Assembly: GCA_963580285.1 (NCBI GenBank)
Contig: OY757017.1
Coordinates: 110,517,245 to 110,581,244 of the forward strand
From: Lucinisca nassula
Lineage: Eukaryota > Mollusca > Bivalvia > Lucinida > Lucinidae
DNA length: 64,000 nt
Direction: 5' to 3'
In this document: in pieces, positions 11,258 to 21,721 of the stretch
Layout of the letters: the number at the start of each line of letters is the position of its first letter
How positions within the stretch are numbered: position 1 is the stretch's first letter
The notes under the pieces: generated by a model
The model's database searches: none
Seen by the model: only the letters and a program-made list of their open reading frames with translations
Told to the model about the DNA's origin: nothing
Made by a program: the position numbers and the translations under genes

Positions 11258-11420
11258 TGGGACAGAGCTTAAAGAAAACGAACATGAAGTCCCAAACGTT
11301 GTCTCCCTTAGAAAACCGACAGAAAAAAAATTGCCATGTGTTCCCATTACCCTTAAATAAACAAACGATAATTCATGAAGTGATGGAATCAGAACCCAGT
11401 GCCTATCCCAAACAACAAAG
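11258..11420 (+). CDS. Cassette-like exon of the cytoplasmic tail, frameshifted at an A8 run
   Basis: Bounded by an acceptor (cttttttttcag) and a donor (AAAG|GTAAAT). Joined to the previous exon it reads SGTELKENEHEVPNVVSLRK, continues PTEKK, and meets a stop after the A8 run at 11323-11330. The other frame then stays open as NCHVFPLPLNKQTIIHEVME...YPKQQ to the donor. The exon is 163 bp; with one A fewer it would be 162 bp, phase 2 in and out, and would fit both neighbours. So it is either a frameshifted exon, an assembly error or a skipped cassette. Skipping it also leaves exons 10747 and 17134 in frame. Confidence 0.45.
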
Positions 11421-11548
11421 GTAAATGACCAACAGACGCACCTTAACAAAAACAAAATCAGAGGCGGCAATCCGAGTGAGCGGCTATATCCCAGACAGAT
11501 GACAACTCAGTTATATTTACTGAACAATATAATTTAAACACACAGATG

Positions 11549-11710
11549 AGTGAGTGAGTGTTTGAGTTTTACATCCCACCAACAACTAAGGTCATACGGA
11601 GACTAGGCCTCGGTTTAAAGACTCATCCGAAAGTCTGGAGAAGCCGGAATCGATCCTGCGATCCCTGGTTTAAAAGTCGAGTAGCGTAACCACTACACCA
11701 CGGAGGCCTC
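11549..11710 (-). mobile_element. tRNA-derived SINE (type 1), full copy
   Basis: On the minus strand: head gcctccgtggtgtagtggtt (A box) and ggatcgattcc (B box), derived from a tRNA-Thr(TGT)-like sequence, then the tail ...gttggtgggatgtaaaactc with a ctcactcactc end. Flanked by a 16-bp near-perfect target duplication (tttaaacacacagatg / tttagacacacagatg) at 11533-11548 and 11711-11726. Confidence 0.88.
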
Positions 11711-11745
11711 TTTAGACACACAGATGTGTTCAAATGAAAACATGT

Positions 11746-11972
11746 GAGCCAGCGCCGACAAAACCCACAATAAGACATGTGCGCCCATAGAAATCTCAGA
11801 GCAGCCTCCGCATCCATATAGTCTAACCAGAGACTTGTCTTGCTGAATGAAGGAGCACTGGGCCCTTAGCTATCCTTAGTGTGCACAACGAAGACTCTGA
11901 TCAGCCTGCGCGGATGCGCAGGCTGATCTGAGTCTTCATTGTATAACTGAAGATTTTGTCGTGCGCTGGCTC
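11746..11972. mobile_element. TIR MITE with GAGCCAGCGC ends, copy 1
   Basis: Inverted ends gagccagcgccgacaaaac and tttgtcgtgcgctggctc flanked by ATGT on both sides. Inside is a hairpin (acgaagactctgatcagcct, then a gcgcggatgcgc loop). An opposite-orientation copy lies at 32038-32275. Confidence 0.8.
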
Positions 11973-12230
11973 ATGTTAAAAAAATGAAAAGAACCGACCA
12001 TAAAACAAAACATAAAACAAATGAAATCGCAAAGAAAGTACCGCCTTGGAATGGCCAAAAATAATTGCCTTCAACTTCTAGACCGGTTCAAAAGAAATTG
12101 TCGGATTTCTCATTGAGGCGAACTGTTATTGGCATTATCAAATTTATGAGCAAGCCAAATTTTATGCTTTAATATCAACCCTTTAAACCCTGCAAAAAAT
12201 TCTAGAGAAGCCGCAATCTAATTGTTATGG
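11973..12230. other. No gene recognised
   Basis: AT-rich intronic sequence between a MITE and a SINE. Confidence 0.45.
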
Positions 12231-12403
12231 CAGCCTCGATAGCTCAGTGATTAGCGCATTCGACTTATGATCGAGAGGTCGTGGGTTAGAATCAGGCCAC
12301 CGGAGGCGAGGTGTGTACTTGGTAATGCAACTGCCCCACTTCACCCAGGTGTAAAAGGGTAGCAGTGGTGTTAAAGTCACTGTCTCTCTCTCGCGCGCGC
12401 GCA
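12231..12403 (+). mobile_element. tRNA-derived SINE (type 2)
   Basis: Head cctcgatagctcagtgatta (A box) and gggttagaatca (B box) with a tRNA-like anticodon arm (cttatga loop), followed by a body ending gttaaagtcactgtctctct and a (CT)/(CG) dinucleotide tail. The acceptor stem does not close as in a functional tRNA. Confidence 0.7.
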
Positions 12404-12544
12404 TGATAACATCCGGAATAAGTATGTGTTCGAGAGCGGTTCAAATAAGCGTGAAGATTTCGTCGCAATCGAACTAAACTTAATTAGTATAAACTAAACT
12501 AATCGAATTGCTTCCGTTATTTTTAGCGAAAGTAAGGCTTGTTA

Positions 12545-12983
12545 CATTACGATAACTCACCCCTGCGATAAAGTGCATTTTTAGGGCCCCGCACTGAAAG
12601 TGTGGGTGCCCTATAGTAATCATCTGTCCGTCCATCTGTCTGTCTGTCTGTCCGTCTGACCGTCCACAAATTTTCAACATTTTCCTACTCCTCTGATAGC
12701 GCTGCCGGGGCCCTAGTCAGTTTCACTGACAGCTCTAGTTCACATCTCCAAAGTAGCTACTTTTCTGATGAAAATCCGTGATATTTTTCTTATTAAAGCT
12801 CAACACATGAGTGGTTGGTGCTCGTTAGAACCGCCTCAATGAGGCGGTTCTAACGAGTACCCACAACCTATGTCTTGGAGCAGAAATAAGGAAAATGATG
12901 TTTACCCCAATAAACCCAAGTTTTCTCTATATAAAGTGGGGTTTAGGGGGGGGTCTTTATTTCACGGACCTGTTCACGTGATG
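12545..12983. mobile_element. HP palindromic MITE, subfamily 2, copy E
   Basis: Ends cattacgataac and gttcacgtgatg. Core ggtgctcgttagaaccgcct with its inverse, then gtttaccccaataaaccc. It shares the left end, arms and right end with 41386-41664. A small MITE (12582-12716) is inserted in its left arm. Confidence 0.78.
12582..12716. mobile_element. Small TIR MITE nested in HP copy E
   Basis: Inverted ends tagggccccgc and gccggggcccta around a (CTGT)-rich middle. It interrupts the left arm of the HP element as judged by comparison with 41386-41664. Confidence 0.65.
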
Positions 12984-13136
12984 ATTTCAAGCAAATCATC
13001 TGCCCATAATCGTCTCCTTTGCAATTCTTTTGTGTGCAGTACATCTTGTTTTCCATTTTTATCGCTCATTACCTTGTGGGATGCATAAAAAGAACGATCA
13101 AGGGATCAGTATTTTTATAGTTATTCTTCTTATTCG

Positions 13137-13672
13137 GAGTCCAACTGTTGTTTCTTTTTTTTTTTTTTTTTTTGCTCCAGCATTTCTATGGTTTCTTGCT
13201 GTTGGCTCCTCACCGTTGTTTTATCTCTGTTGTTGGTTGATTTTTGTATTCTCGGAGATGTTGCACTTACGAGTTAGTGTGTGTGTGTGTTGGGGGTGGG
13301 GGGGGGGGTGGGGGTTCATGCGGACTGAACGAATTATTTGTCTAAATCGCGACGGAAGTAAGGGCGAGGATTTCGGCTCCCGTGTGCCAGCGGAATTCGT
13401 TTCACTGACCTTCCAAGGTTCCAAGGCGGTTCATCTTTCGCGTTTATTTTTTGTTATGGTTTGTCTTTGTGTGTGTGTTTCGCTTTTATTATTTTGTTTT
13501 GGATAGCCAGTTGGCCATTTTATGGGAAAGTAGCTATCCTTTTGGCTTTCCGCTATTGATTTGTCCATTAGAGACTCGTTGTTTCCTGTTTGTGTTTCTT
13601 TCCCTTTGGTGTCTCAGATGGGAGCTGTGGGTCTTATGTTATTGATTCCTTTTAGTTTCCAATACAATTCAT
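13137..13672 (+). mobile_element. PLE 3'-region fragment (non-coding)
   Basis: Diverged copy of the PLE 3' part best seen at 57397-57973. Landmarks in order: ccagcattt...tttcttgctg, ctcaccgttgtt, ggagatgttgcact, catgcggactgaac, atcgcgacggaagtaagggc, tttgg...gccatttt.tgggaaagta, ctttccctttggtgtctc. A T-run and a GT/G-rich run have expanded inside. Confidence 0.75.
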
Positions 13673-13929
13673 CGACCATTCACCTTGTGACGGATATAAA
13701 ATAAGCAGTGTTATTTTTTTTTCATTATTCATAATGTGCAAGTATTAAAAATGATATGTACAATGTTTAAAGGAAACAAACATCAATCATATATATATTG
13801 TACCTTATTGCTTTTATTGTATTAAAATTAACTTTGGCGTTAAACAGTAAAATTTTTAACGACTCGGAACACCGGTGACTCGTTTATTATGGCTGATTCG
13901 AACTCATTACGCTAAAAAAAACTATTATT
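13673..13929. other. No gene recognised
   Basis: AT-rich spacer. Confidence 0.4.
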
Positions 13930-14105
13930 AAATAGAGTTTATTTGGTTGTTTTGATCAACTACGGTGAAATAATTCACAAGTGTTCTAAGGCTTCCGAGT
14001 AAAAAACGAGTGAGCGATAGCGAACGAGTGTTTTACAGGCTAGCCTTAGAACACGAGTGAATTATTTCTCCGTAACCAATCAAAACAACAAAATAAACTA
14101 TTTAT
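13930..14105. repeat. Large foldback palindrome
   Basis: Arms of about 75 bp: tttatttggttgttttgatc ... gtgttctaaggct on the left and agccttagaacacgagtgaa ... gatcaaaacaac-like sequence on the right. The loop holds a smaller hairpin-like piece (aaaacgagtgagcgatagcg). No copy elsewhere in the window was noticed. Confidence 0.8.
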
Positions 14106-14597
14106 TACATTTCCATTTGTGTTTTACCTTTGGATTTTCACATTCAACCGTTCTGATTTCCTACGTAAATAGTTTCAGTTAGGGTATGGATTTCATGGGG
14201 GCGTGGTTTAGTTTGAAAATCAGTCGCCATCTTGTTTTCATTTAAATGCAAAAATTATCCTGTGCTTAAAATACAGATACAACATTGTCATGAAGTGGAA
14301 CTGTATTGTCAAGAAAATCAAACTATATCTTCGTGATGCAGGTCTTTCCTTAAAAACATCAAATGGACACGAATATTGAAGTCTGATTTCTATTATTTTA
14401 TCAAATTTTCCGCCAGACGTCAACTATTGTTATTGATGTTACAAACGACGTCAGCAACGTCGCCTAGCAATTATGACGTCAAAACGTTCGAAATGAAATT
14501 ATTCACACTGTGAATTATAGATTTTTAATTCACTGAGAAATCTCAGTAAATCACTACTGAAAATGTAATAATTGGCTTTATATTGTTGATACAAGCG
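14106..14597. other. No gene recognised
   Basis: AT-rich spacer. It holds a cluster of acgtca/gacgtc motifs at 14417-14485 without an associated reading frame. Confidence 0.45.
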
Positions 14598-15235
14598 TGA
14601 AATAGTCGTTCACGGCTGACAACTTTGCTTCCCTCTTTAATTGCGAACCGGTGGGTCAGGCCTCAGATTTTATGACGGTTCCAACGTCAAGGCTTATGTT
14701 GGTTGGTACCTGATGCTCTGTCTCTGGTCGGGCCAATTGGAGTCTAACTGTTAGTTTTCTTTTGCTCCGCATTCCTGTTGTTTCTTGCTGTCGAGTCCTC
14801 ACCGTTGTTTCATCTCTGTGGTTGTTTGATTTTTGTGTTCACGGAGATGTTGCACTGATGAGTTAGGAGGCCTTCATGCGGACTCAACAAAGTATTTGTC
14901 TTAATCGCAACGGAAGTAAGGGCGAGGATTGTGGCCATGAAAAATCGATTTAAGCCCCCCAGTGGAATTCGTTTCCAATGACCGTTCAAAGGCGGTTCTT
15001 CTGTCGCGGTTTATTTTTGTAATGGTTTGTCTTTAGGTGTTTGTGTCACTCATATTATTATATTTTGGATAGCCTTTTGGCCATTTTGTGGGAATGTAAC
15101 TGTCCTTTTGGCTTTCCGCTCTTGGTGTTTCCGTTGGGGTCTGTTGCTTCGTGTTTGTCTTTCTTTCCTTTTGGGGTCTCTGATGGGAGCTTTGGGTTAA
15201 TTGTATCGATTCCTGATCATTGCTTCTACTTCTAT
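14598..15235 (+). mobile_element. PLE 3'-region fragment (non-coding), 5'-truncated
   Basis: Begins in the end of the RT (gacaactttgcttccctctt = DNFASLF-like) and runs through the same landmarks as 57397-57973 to a worn ttctacttctatttt end. Confidence 0.78.
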
Positions 15236-15402
15236 TTTGATTTTACGAAATTAGGTGCTAAAGTCATTGCGGTTATATATTTTTCTGAATTTATATACTG
15301 GGTCACCATGGGATTTGGGTTCTGGTGGGCATTGTTGTGGAAGAGATTTAGGTCCAATATTGAGTTTTGAAATTATATCAGAATGAGGTCTGTGGGATTT
15401 CG
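15236..15402 (-). pseudogene. PLE RT C-terminal fragment, inverted
   Basis: Matches 49560-49710 in the same written orientation (ttttacgaaattaggtgctaa, atatatttttctgaatttat, aagagatttaggtccaatat), so it is a minus-strand piece of the RT C-terminus. It abuts the plus-strand 3' fragment at 14598-15235 head to head. Confidence 0.7.
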
Positions 15403-15482
15403 AGCGCAGAAAGCCTTAAGCACTGAAAGTGAATCAGAAAATAGAAGTCGCAAGGTTTGGTGCGCATCTTTCGAAACATACG

Positions 15483-16007
15483 CTGAAACCAACTTTTTCG
15501 GGCCCATCGAAGTCTAACTGTTGGTTTCTTTTGCTCCAGCATTTCAGTGGTTTCTTGCTGTCGAGTCCTCGCCTTTGTTTCATCTCTGTCGTCGTTTTAT
15601 TTTTGTGTTCGCGGGGATGTTGCACTGATGAGTTAGGAGGCATTCATGCGGACTGAACAAATTGTTTGTCTTAATCTCGGCGGAAGTAAGGGCGAGGATT
15701 GTGGCCACGTAAAATCGATATAAGCCCCGCAAGTGAAATACGTTTTCGCTGACCGGTCCAAGGTGGTTCTTCTGTCGCGGTAAATTTTTGTTATGGTTTG
15801 TCATTGGATGTTTGTGTCGCTTATATTATTTAATTTTTGGATAGCCTTTTGGCCATTTTGTGGGAAAGTAACTGTCCTTTTGGCTTTCCACTGTTGATGT
15901 TTCCATTGGGGTCTTTTGTTTAATGTTTGTGTTTCTTTCCCTTTTGTGTCTCTGATGGGAGCTGTGGGTCTATTGTATCGAATCCTGATCTTTGCCGCCA
16001 TTTCTAT
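15483..16007 (+). mobile_element. PLE 3'-region fragment (non-coding)
   Basis: Third plus-strand copy in this intron with the same landmarks: ccatcgaagtctaactgttg, tgcactgatgagttaggagg, ggccattttgtgggaaagta, and a worn 3' end at ~16007. Confidence 0.78.
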
Positions 16008-16385
16008 TTTGAGTATGTGCGTCCAGCAAAGACAACGATCAGTATGCGCCTGCGCAGTCTGATCATAATCTTCTTCCTGCATACCGGGAATGTTGTGTTC
16101 TGACCGAGTAAGCACACGAATGTCTTGAAAGTTTAGATACAGAAACCAGGGTCAAGTTGATCAAAGCCTCATTAGCTTTATGAGCTCGTTAGTGGTCAAA
16201 TTGTTAACTGTTCTAGCAAGTACAATATTTAAAAGTTTGATATTTTTGCTAAAAAATGAGCAGCTTTTGCAAATTACTTTTGCTGAAAAAAATGTGAGCA
16301 GCTTTTGCATTTTGCAAAAGCTGCTCACACTTTTTTCAGCAAAACCTAAGCATATTTGCCATATTAAATGGTCAAAGTTTTTATA
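16008..16385. repeat. Composite repeat shared with 22325-22705
   Basis: Nearly the same ~375 bp occurs twice: ttgagtatgtgcgtc, a hairpin (acaacgatcagtatgcgcct / gcgcagtctgatcat), ccgggaatgttgtgttctga, then the left half of the GRCCAGTTGNTCAAA MITE with its core palindrome (gtgagcagcttttgc and inverse). The right end of the inner MITE is missing here. Confidence 0.8.
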
Positions 16386-16407
16386 CATCCAAAACGGTTA
16401 TTCTCTG

Positions 16408-16600
16408 ATAAAAATTTATTTTTACTCCGAATATAGGTTGCGGGTGCCCGTTCAATGAGGCGGTTCTAACCAATACCCACAAGCTATGCCTAGGAACATA
16501 AATAAGAAAAATATTGAATACCCCTATCAACCCCGGTTTTCTGTATAAAGGGTTGGGTGTAGAGGGGTGTTCATTACACGGACAATTAACTTGCTTTTTG
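16408..16600. repeat. HP palindromic MITE, deleted copy F
   Basis: Core ataggttgcgggtgcccg ... aatgaggcggttctaacc ... acccacaagctatg followed by aataagaaaaatatt and a worn right arm. Part of the left half of the hairpin is deleted. Confidence 0.65.
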
Positions 16601-16808
16601 GATCAGAAATAGTTAAAGATTTTGTCTCTTGACAATGTGTGTTGCATGCAATCATTCTAATCGCCTCGATAAGACCCTTCAAATTAGTAAACACAGTAGT
16701 ATGCCTATAATTGTTTAGAAGAATAAAAATATCCAAAGATGAATTCTATTATACGTACTTTACCTTAAAACTCAATGGCTCAAACTACCCTTGTCTAAAA
16801 CAAATTTT

Positions 16809-17086
16809 CATCTCGAAAACACGCCTATATAATTCGGACCGCCTTGAAACCGACTGTTATATAGCAAAACTGGGGTTTACAGGGTAAACCTTATTTTTCT
16901 TATTTCCGCTCTAATATATAGATTGTGGGTACCCGTTAGAACCGCCTCGATGCGGCGGTTCTAACGAGTACCCACAATCTATATTTGGAGCAGAAATAAG
17001 AAAAATATCACAATTTTTCATCTTAAAATTTTCGTTTTTCGGCGGTACAATATACCATGTATTTGTATAGGCGTGTTTTCGTAATG
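16809..17086. mobile_element. HP palindromic MITE, full-length copy G
   Basis: Ends catctcgaaaacacgcctat and ataggcgtgttttcgtaatg; core gattgtgggtacccgttaga ... tctaacgagtacccacaatc around a gcctcgatgcggc turn. Orientation is opposite to copies C and D. The flanks 16740-16808 (aactcaatggctcaaactac) resemble the inside of the Tigger-like MITE at 36365-36708, suggesting insertion into an older copy. It ends 47 bp upstream of the exon at 17134. Confidence 0.88.
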
Positions 17087-17133
17087 AATAGTCGGGTGTT
17101 CAAGTCACTGAAGTTCGAATATTTGTGTTTCAG

Positions 17134-17452
17134 ATCCGCAAAACCAGCACAGATGCCGGTGGACGATCAATTCGAAACTCCTTGTTACCAAGGTTTCGAA
17201 CCAATTGCTGCTGTCGGTGCCTTATCCTCGCCACTCCAACCCGAGCGGCCAGACTCAACGTACGACCTTATCAGATTCGATGAACCGGATGAAAAAGAGT
17301 GCCCATCAAAGGAAAATCGGAACAGGAATGGAAACTTGTACACCTGTATGGCAAAACGAGATGGTATAGCGCTGTCTGGTGTTTATGAAACATTACATCG
17401 TGAAAGTTCGGACTATCTGGAGCCCACCGTGTCTAATTCTGGGCACATCTAA
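17134..17452 (+). CDS. Last exon: cytoplasmic tail with multiple tyrosine motifs
   Basis: Acceptor tatttgtgtttcag; entered in phase 2 (AG + A = Arg), which matches both the donor at 11113 and that at 11420. It encodes about 105 residues, SAKPAQMPVDDQFETP to ...SNSGHI and a TAA at 17450-17452. Tyrosine motifs: STYDLI (fits the ITIM-like S-x-Y-x-x-I), NLYTCM, GVYETL and SDYLEP. YTCM and YETL are 11 residues apart, within ITAM-like spacing. This is the layout of a signalling receptor tail whose tyrosines recruit SH2 proteins when phosphorylated. The ligand and pathway are unknown. The motifs are seen; signalling is inferred. Confidence 0.72.
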
Positions 17453-18187
17453 TGTTAAAGAATTGTTGCATAGGTGTGAGGTATGGATAGAAAACTCCGA
17501 CCTGAGAGTAACTGTCCGACACCACGAGATTTGGCAGACTGTGATTACGAAGGATAGACTTTTGAAAGGCTGACAAGATTAATCGTATAATCGATGGATA
17601 AATTCCACAAATATGATTAGCATATCTGATTTGTTTTTAATCGGTTACTTGATAGGTACAATTTACTACCCAAAGTTATGCCTTAAATAGCTGAATGAAT
17701 GGCAAACAGTGCAGACCCTGATGAGATGCCGCATACTCTCATCAGGGTCTGCACTGTTTGCCACTCATCTACACTGGGTCTACACTGTTTGCTCAGGCCG
17801 GTCTGTTCAAATATACCTCTGGTAAAGTGCAACCTATGGTAAGAGTCATGCTCAGACAGAAAGCAAGACAGGTAAAATTATGACAAATACCTTAGCGATT
17901 ACTAATCGATTATCGATCGCAATGACAGGACTGATAATCGATTATCTTTTCAGCCCCGATTAACCAGCCCTAGACTTTTGTATCCCAACACAACACCCAT
18001 GAAGAACGCCTTTCTTTTTTGGATATGGATTTTAAAAATTGCTTCACTTCGATTGATGTTGTCCGCCATTTTGTGATGATTTAGTAAAATTATTATGTTC
18101 CGTAATGTACATGATGTCCTATACAACCTTTTCAGATGAAACACATGAGGGTTTTCGACTTTGTATCCTATGCCTGGATAGGATAAC
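17453..18187. other. Probable 3' UTR and spacer with one perfect hairpin
   Basis: Downstream of the last exon. 17701-17762 is a perfect hairpin (ggcaaacagtgcagaccctg and inverse). No clear AATAAA was picked out. Confidence 0.5.
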
Positions 18188-18386
18188 TTAGCCCTTATCT
18201 TGCTGGATATTCATTTAAGCCACACCCATTTCTGTCTATCAACCAATCAAATTACTTGATGTAATTTATTGCTAAAAAATCATAAACTGAATGCCAAACA
18301 GTGTGGGTCCTGATCGAAGCCATCTGATCTGGAACTACACTGTTTCCGAAGCTCAGAGTTGTCGTGAACAGCATGATAAGAGTTAG
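18188..18386. mobile_element. piggyBac-type MITE, worn copy
   Basis: Worn ends gcccttatcttgctgg and cagcatgataagagtt. Interior tattcatttaagccacaccc and atcaaccaatcaaattactt is shared with the copies at 23191-23393 and 23413-23617. Confidence 0.65.
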
Positions 18387-18545
18387 GAACTAGAGCCAGT
18401 GTTTATGAAACACAATGCTCCCAACTGCTAGACCCTAACACTGCTTGACCCTAACACTGCTTGTCCCTAACATTAATTGAGATATCTTTTTTTTATTTGG
18501 CTGCAATGCTGAAATGTTAGAAGGAACATAACACAAGAAAAACTG

Positions 18546-21541
18546 AAGTTAATCAGGTCATTTATTTATCAACCCATACCAGTGTTTTAAGTTACAGGAC
18601 AATAGCTCATACAGTTTTAGAGATACAGTCAAACCTGTCTTAGTGTCCACCTCTATTAAGCGAAGAACCTGTCTTAAGCAAGCATGCATTAAGTTCCCCA
18701 AAAAGGCAAATGCATTAAAATTCACCTAATCAGTTCATCTACTCATCATCCGGAACCAGCGTGTAAAGTTTTTTGAGATATCTTGCTCACAAACTTAAAC
18801 GCGCAAAATTTCAAAGGGGCATAACTCAAGAAAAAAATGGATTTTTTGTCGAAAGTTAATCAGTTCATCTTCTCATCATCCCCAACCATTCTAACAAGTT
18901 TCAGGGCAATAGCTCAAACAGTTTTTGAGTTATCTTGCTTACAGCTTAAAACAAAAATTTCATAGGGCCATTACTGAAGAAAAAAAAATCGGATTTTTTT
19001 CAAAAATTAATCAGTTCATCTACTCATCATCCTGAACCAGCCTGTAAAGTTTCAGGGCAATAGCTCAAACAGTTTTTGAGATATCTTGCTTACAAGCGTA
19101 AAACACGCAAAATTTCAAAGGGGCATAACTCAAGAAAAAAAATGGATTTTTGTCAAAAGTTAATCAGTTCATCTTCTTATCATCCCCAACCATTCTGTAA
19201 AGTTTCAGGGCAATAGCTCAAACAGTTTTTAACTATCTTGCTTACAAGCTTAAAACGCAAAAAATTTCAAAGTGCCATAACTGAAGAAAAAAAATCGTTT
19301 TTTTTTCTAAAAGTTAATCAGTTCATCTACTCATCATCCCAAAGCAGTCTGTGAAATTTCAGGGCCAAAGCTCAAACAGTTTTTGAGATATCTTGCCTAC
19401 AAGATTTCAAAGTATTTTGCAAAGGGGCATAACTCAAAACAGGGCATAATCCTTCAGATTGTTTTCAAAAGTTAATCAGTTCATCTACTCATCATCCTGC
19501 ACCAGCCTGCAAATTTTCAGGGCTATAGCTCAAACAGTTTTTGAGATATCTTGCTTACAAGCTTAAAACGCACAAAATTTCAAAGGGGCATAACTCAAGA
19601 AAAAAAAATTGGATTTATGTCAAAAGTTAATCAGTTCATCTTCTCATCATCATCCCCAACCATTCTGTAAAGTTTTAGGGCAATAGTTCAAACAGTTTTT
19701 AGTTATCTTGCTTACAAGCTTAAAACGCAAAAAATGTCCAAGGGCCATAACTCAAGAAACAAAAAATCGGATTTTTTTCAGAAGTTAATCAGTTCATTTA
19801 CTCATCATCCCCAACCATTCTGTAAAGTTTTAGAGCAATAGCTCAAACAGTATTTTAGTTATCTTGCTAACAAGCTTAAAACGTAAAAAAAATCAAAGGG
19901 CCATAACTCAAGAAACAAAAATTCGGATTTTTTTCAAAAGTTATTCAGTTCATCTACTCATCATCCCAAACCAGTCTGTAAAGTTTCAGGGCAAAAGCTC
20001 AAACAGTTTTTGAGATATCTTGCTTACAAGATTCCAAAGTATTTTTGCAAAGGGGCATAACTCAAGACAAGGGCATAATCCTGCCGAGAAAAAAAATTGG
20101 ATTTTAGTCGAAAGTTAATCGGTTCATCTTCTCATCACCCCCAACCATTCTGTAAAGTTTCAGGGCAACAGCTCAAACAGTTTTTGATTTATCTTGCTTT
20201 CAAACTTAAAACACAAAAATTTCAAAGGGCCATAACTGAAGAAAAAATTTCGGATTTTTTCAAAAGTTATTCAGTTCATCTACTCATCATCCTGAACCAG
20301 ACTGCAAAGTTTCAGGGCTATAGCTCAAACAGTTTTTCAGATATCTTGCTTACAAGCTTAAAACGCGCAAAATTTCAAAGGGGCATAACTCAAGAAAACA
20401 AATGGATTTTTGTCAAAAGTTAATCAGTGCATCTTCTGATCATCCCCAACTATTCTGTAAAGTTTAAGGTCAATAGCTCAAACTGTTTTTAGTTATCTTG
20501 CTTACAAGCTTAAAACGCAACAAATTTCTAATGGCCAAAACTCAAGAAAAAAAAATCGGATTTTTTTCAAAAGTTAAACAGTTAATCTACTCATTATCCC
20601 AAACCAGTCTGTAAAGTTTCGGGGCAAAAGCTCAAACAATTTTTTAGATATCTTGCTTACAAGATTTCAAAGTATTTTTTGCAAAGGGGCATAACTCAAG
20701 AAAGGGGCATAATCCTGACGAGAAAAAAATGGATTTTTGTCAAAAGTTAATCAGTTCATCTTCTCATCATCCCCAACCATTCTGTATAGTTTCAGGGCAA
20801 TAGATCAAACAGTTTTTGAGTTATCTTACTTACAAGCTTAAAACGCAAAAAAATTCAAAGGGCCATAACTGAAGAAAAAAATACGGATTTTTTTCAAAAG
20901 TTAATCAATTCATCTACTCATCATCCTGAACAAGCCTGTAAAGTTTCAGGGCAATAGCTCGTACAGTTTTTGACATAACTTGCTTACAAGCTTCAAACAC
21001 GCAAAATTTCAAAGGGGCATAACTCAAGAAAAATAATTGGATTTTTGTCAAAAGTTAATCAGTTCATCTTATCATCCCCAACAATTATGTAAAGTTGTAG
21101 GGCAATAATTCAAACAGTTTTTGAGTAATCTTGCTTACAAGCTTAAAACACAAAAATTTCAAAGGGCCATAACTGAAGAAAAAAATCAGATTTTTTTCAA
21201 AAGTTAATAAGTTCATCTACTCATCATCCTGAAACAGCCTGTAAAGTTTCAGGGCAATATCTCAAACAGTTTTTGAGATATCTTGCTTACAAGCTTAAAA
21301 TGCGCAAAATTTCAAAGGGCCATAACTCAAGAAAAAAAATTCGGATTTTTTTTTCAAAAGTTAATCAGTTCATCTACTCATCATCCTATATTAGTCTGTA
21401 AAGTTTCAGGGCCAAAGCTCAAACAGTTTTTGAGATAGATATCTTGCTTACAAGACTTCAAAGTTTGTTTGTTTGTTTGTTTTTTTTTGCAAAGGGGCAT
21501 AACTCAAGAAAGGGGCATAATCCTGACGAGAAAAAAAACAC
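18546..21541. repeat. ~155-bp tandem satellite, ~19 monomers with higher-order structure
   Basis: The phrase agttaatcagttcatct recurs about every 147-173 bp (e.g. 18855, 19157, 19466, 19780, 20414, 20739, 21355). Each monomer contains gtaaagtttcagggcaatag, ctcaaacagtttttgagata, tcttgcttacaagcttaaaa and ggggcataactcaag. Three monomer types are visible: A (cctgaaccagcctg), B (ccccaaccattctg) and C (cccaaaccagtctg, followed by ggggcataatcctgacgag). Their order is roughly ABABC-ABBC-BABC-BABAC, so C closes each block. Confidence 0.93.
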
Positions 21542-21721
21542 AGGTGAATTATTTTTCATAATGAATCCATATATGAAATTTCAAAAACCTAGCACCCATG
21601 GTTCTTAAGTTATGCTATGCAGTAAGAAAGCGGGACGGACAGAAGGACAGAAGAATGGACGGACGAACAGGGCAAAACCAATATGCCCCCACAACTTCTT
21701 CGAAGTTGGGGGGCATATTTA
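21542..21721. mobile_element. Unique 3' tail of the satellite-bearing element, ending in a hairpin
   Basis: After the last monomer: aatgaatccatatatgaaat, ccatggttcttaagttatg, a gacggac-rich stretch and a terminal hairpin (atgcccccacaacttcttcg and gaagttggggggcat). The same order of landmarks follows a single monomer at 29296-29722, so array plus tail behave as one dispersed element. Helitron-like non-autonomous elements of bivalves have such a layout; assignment is inference. Confidence 0.65.

Noticed and set aside
13030..13506. 158-codon open frame as a gene
   Set aside because: Low-complexity frame across a PLE non-coding 3' fragment with expanded T and GT/G runs.
18546..21541. CRISPR-like array
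   Set aside because: Repeats are contiguous ~155-bp monomers with no unique spacers, in a eukaryotic context.
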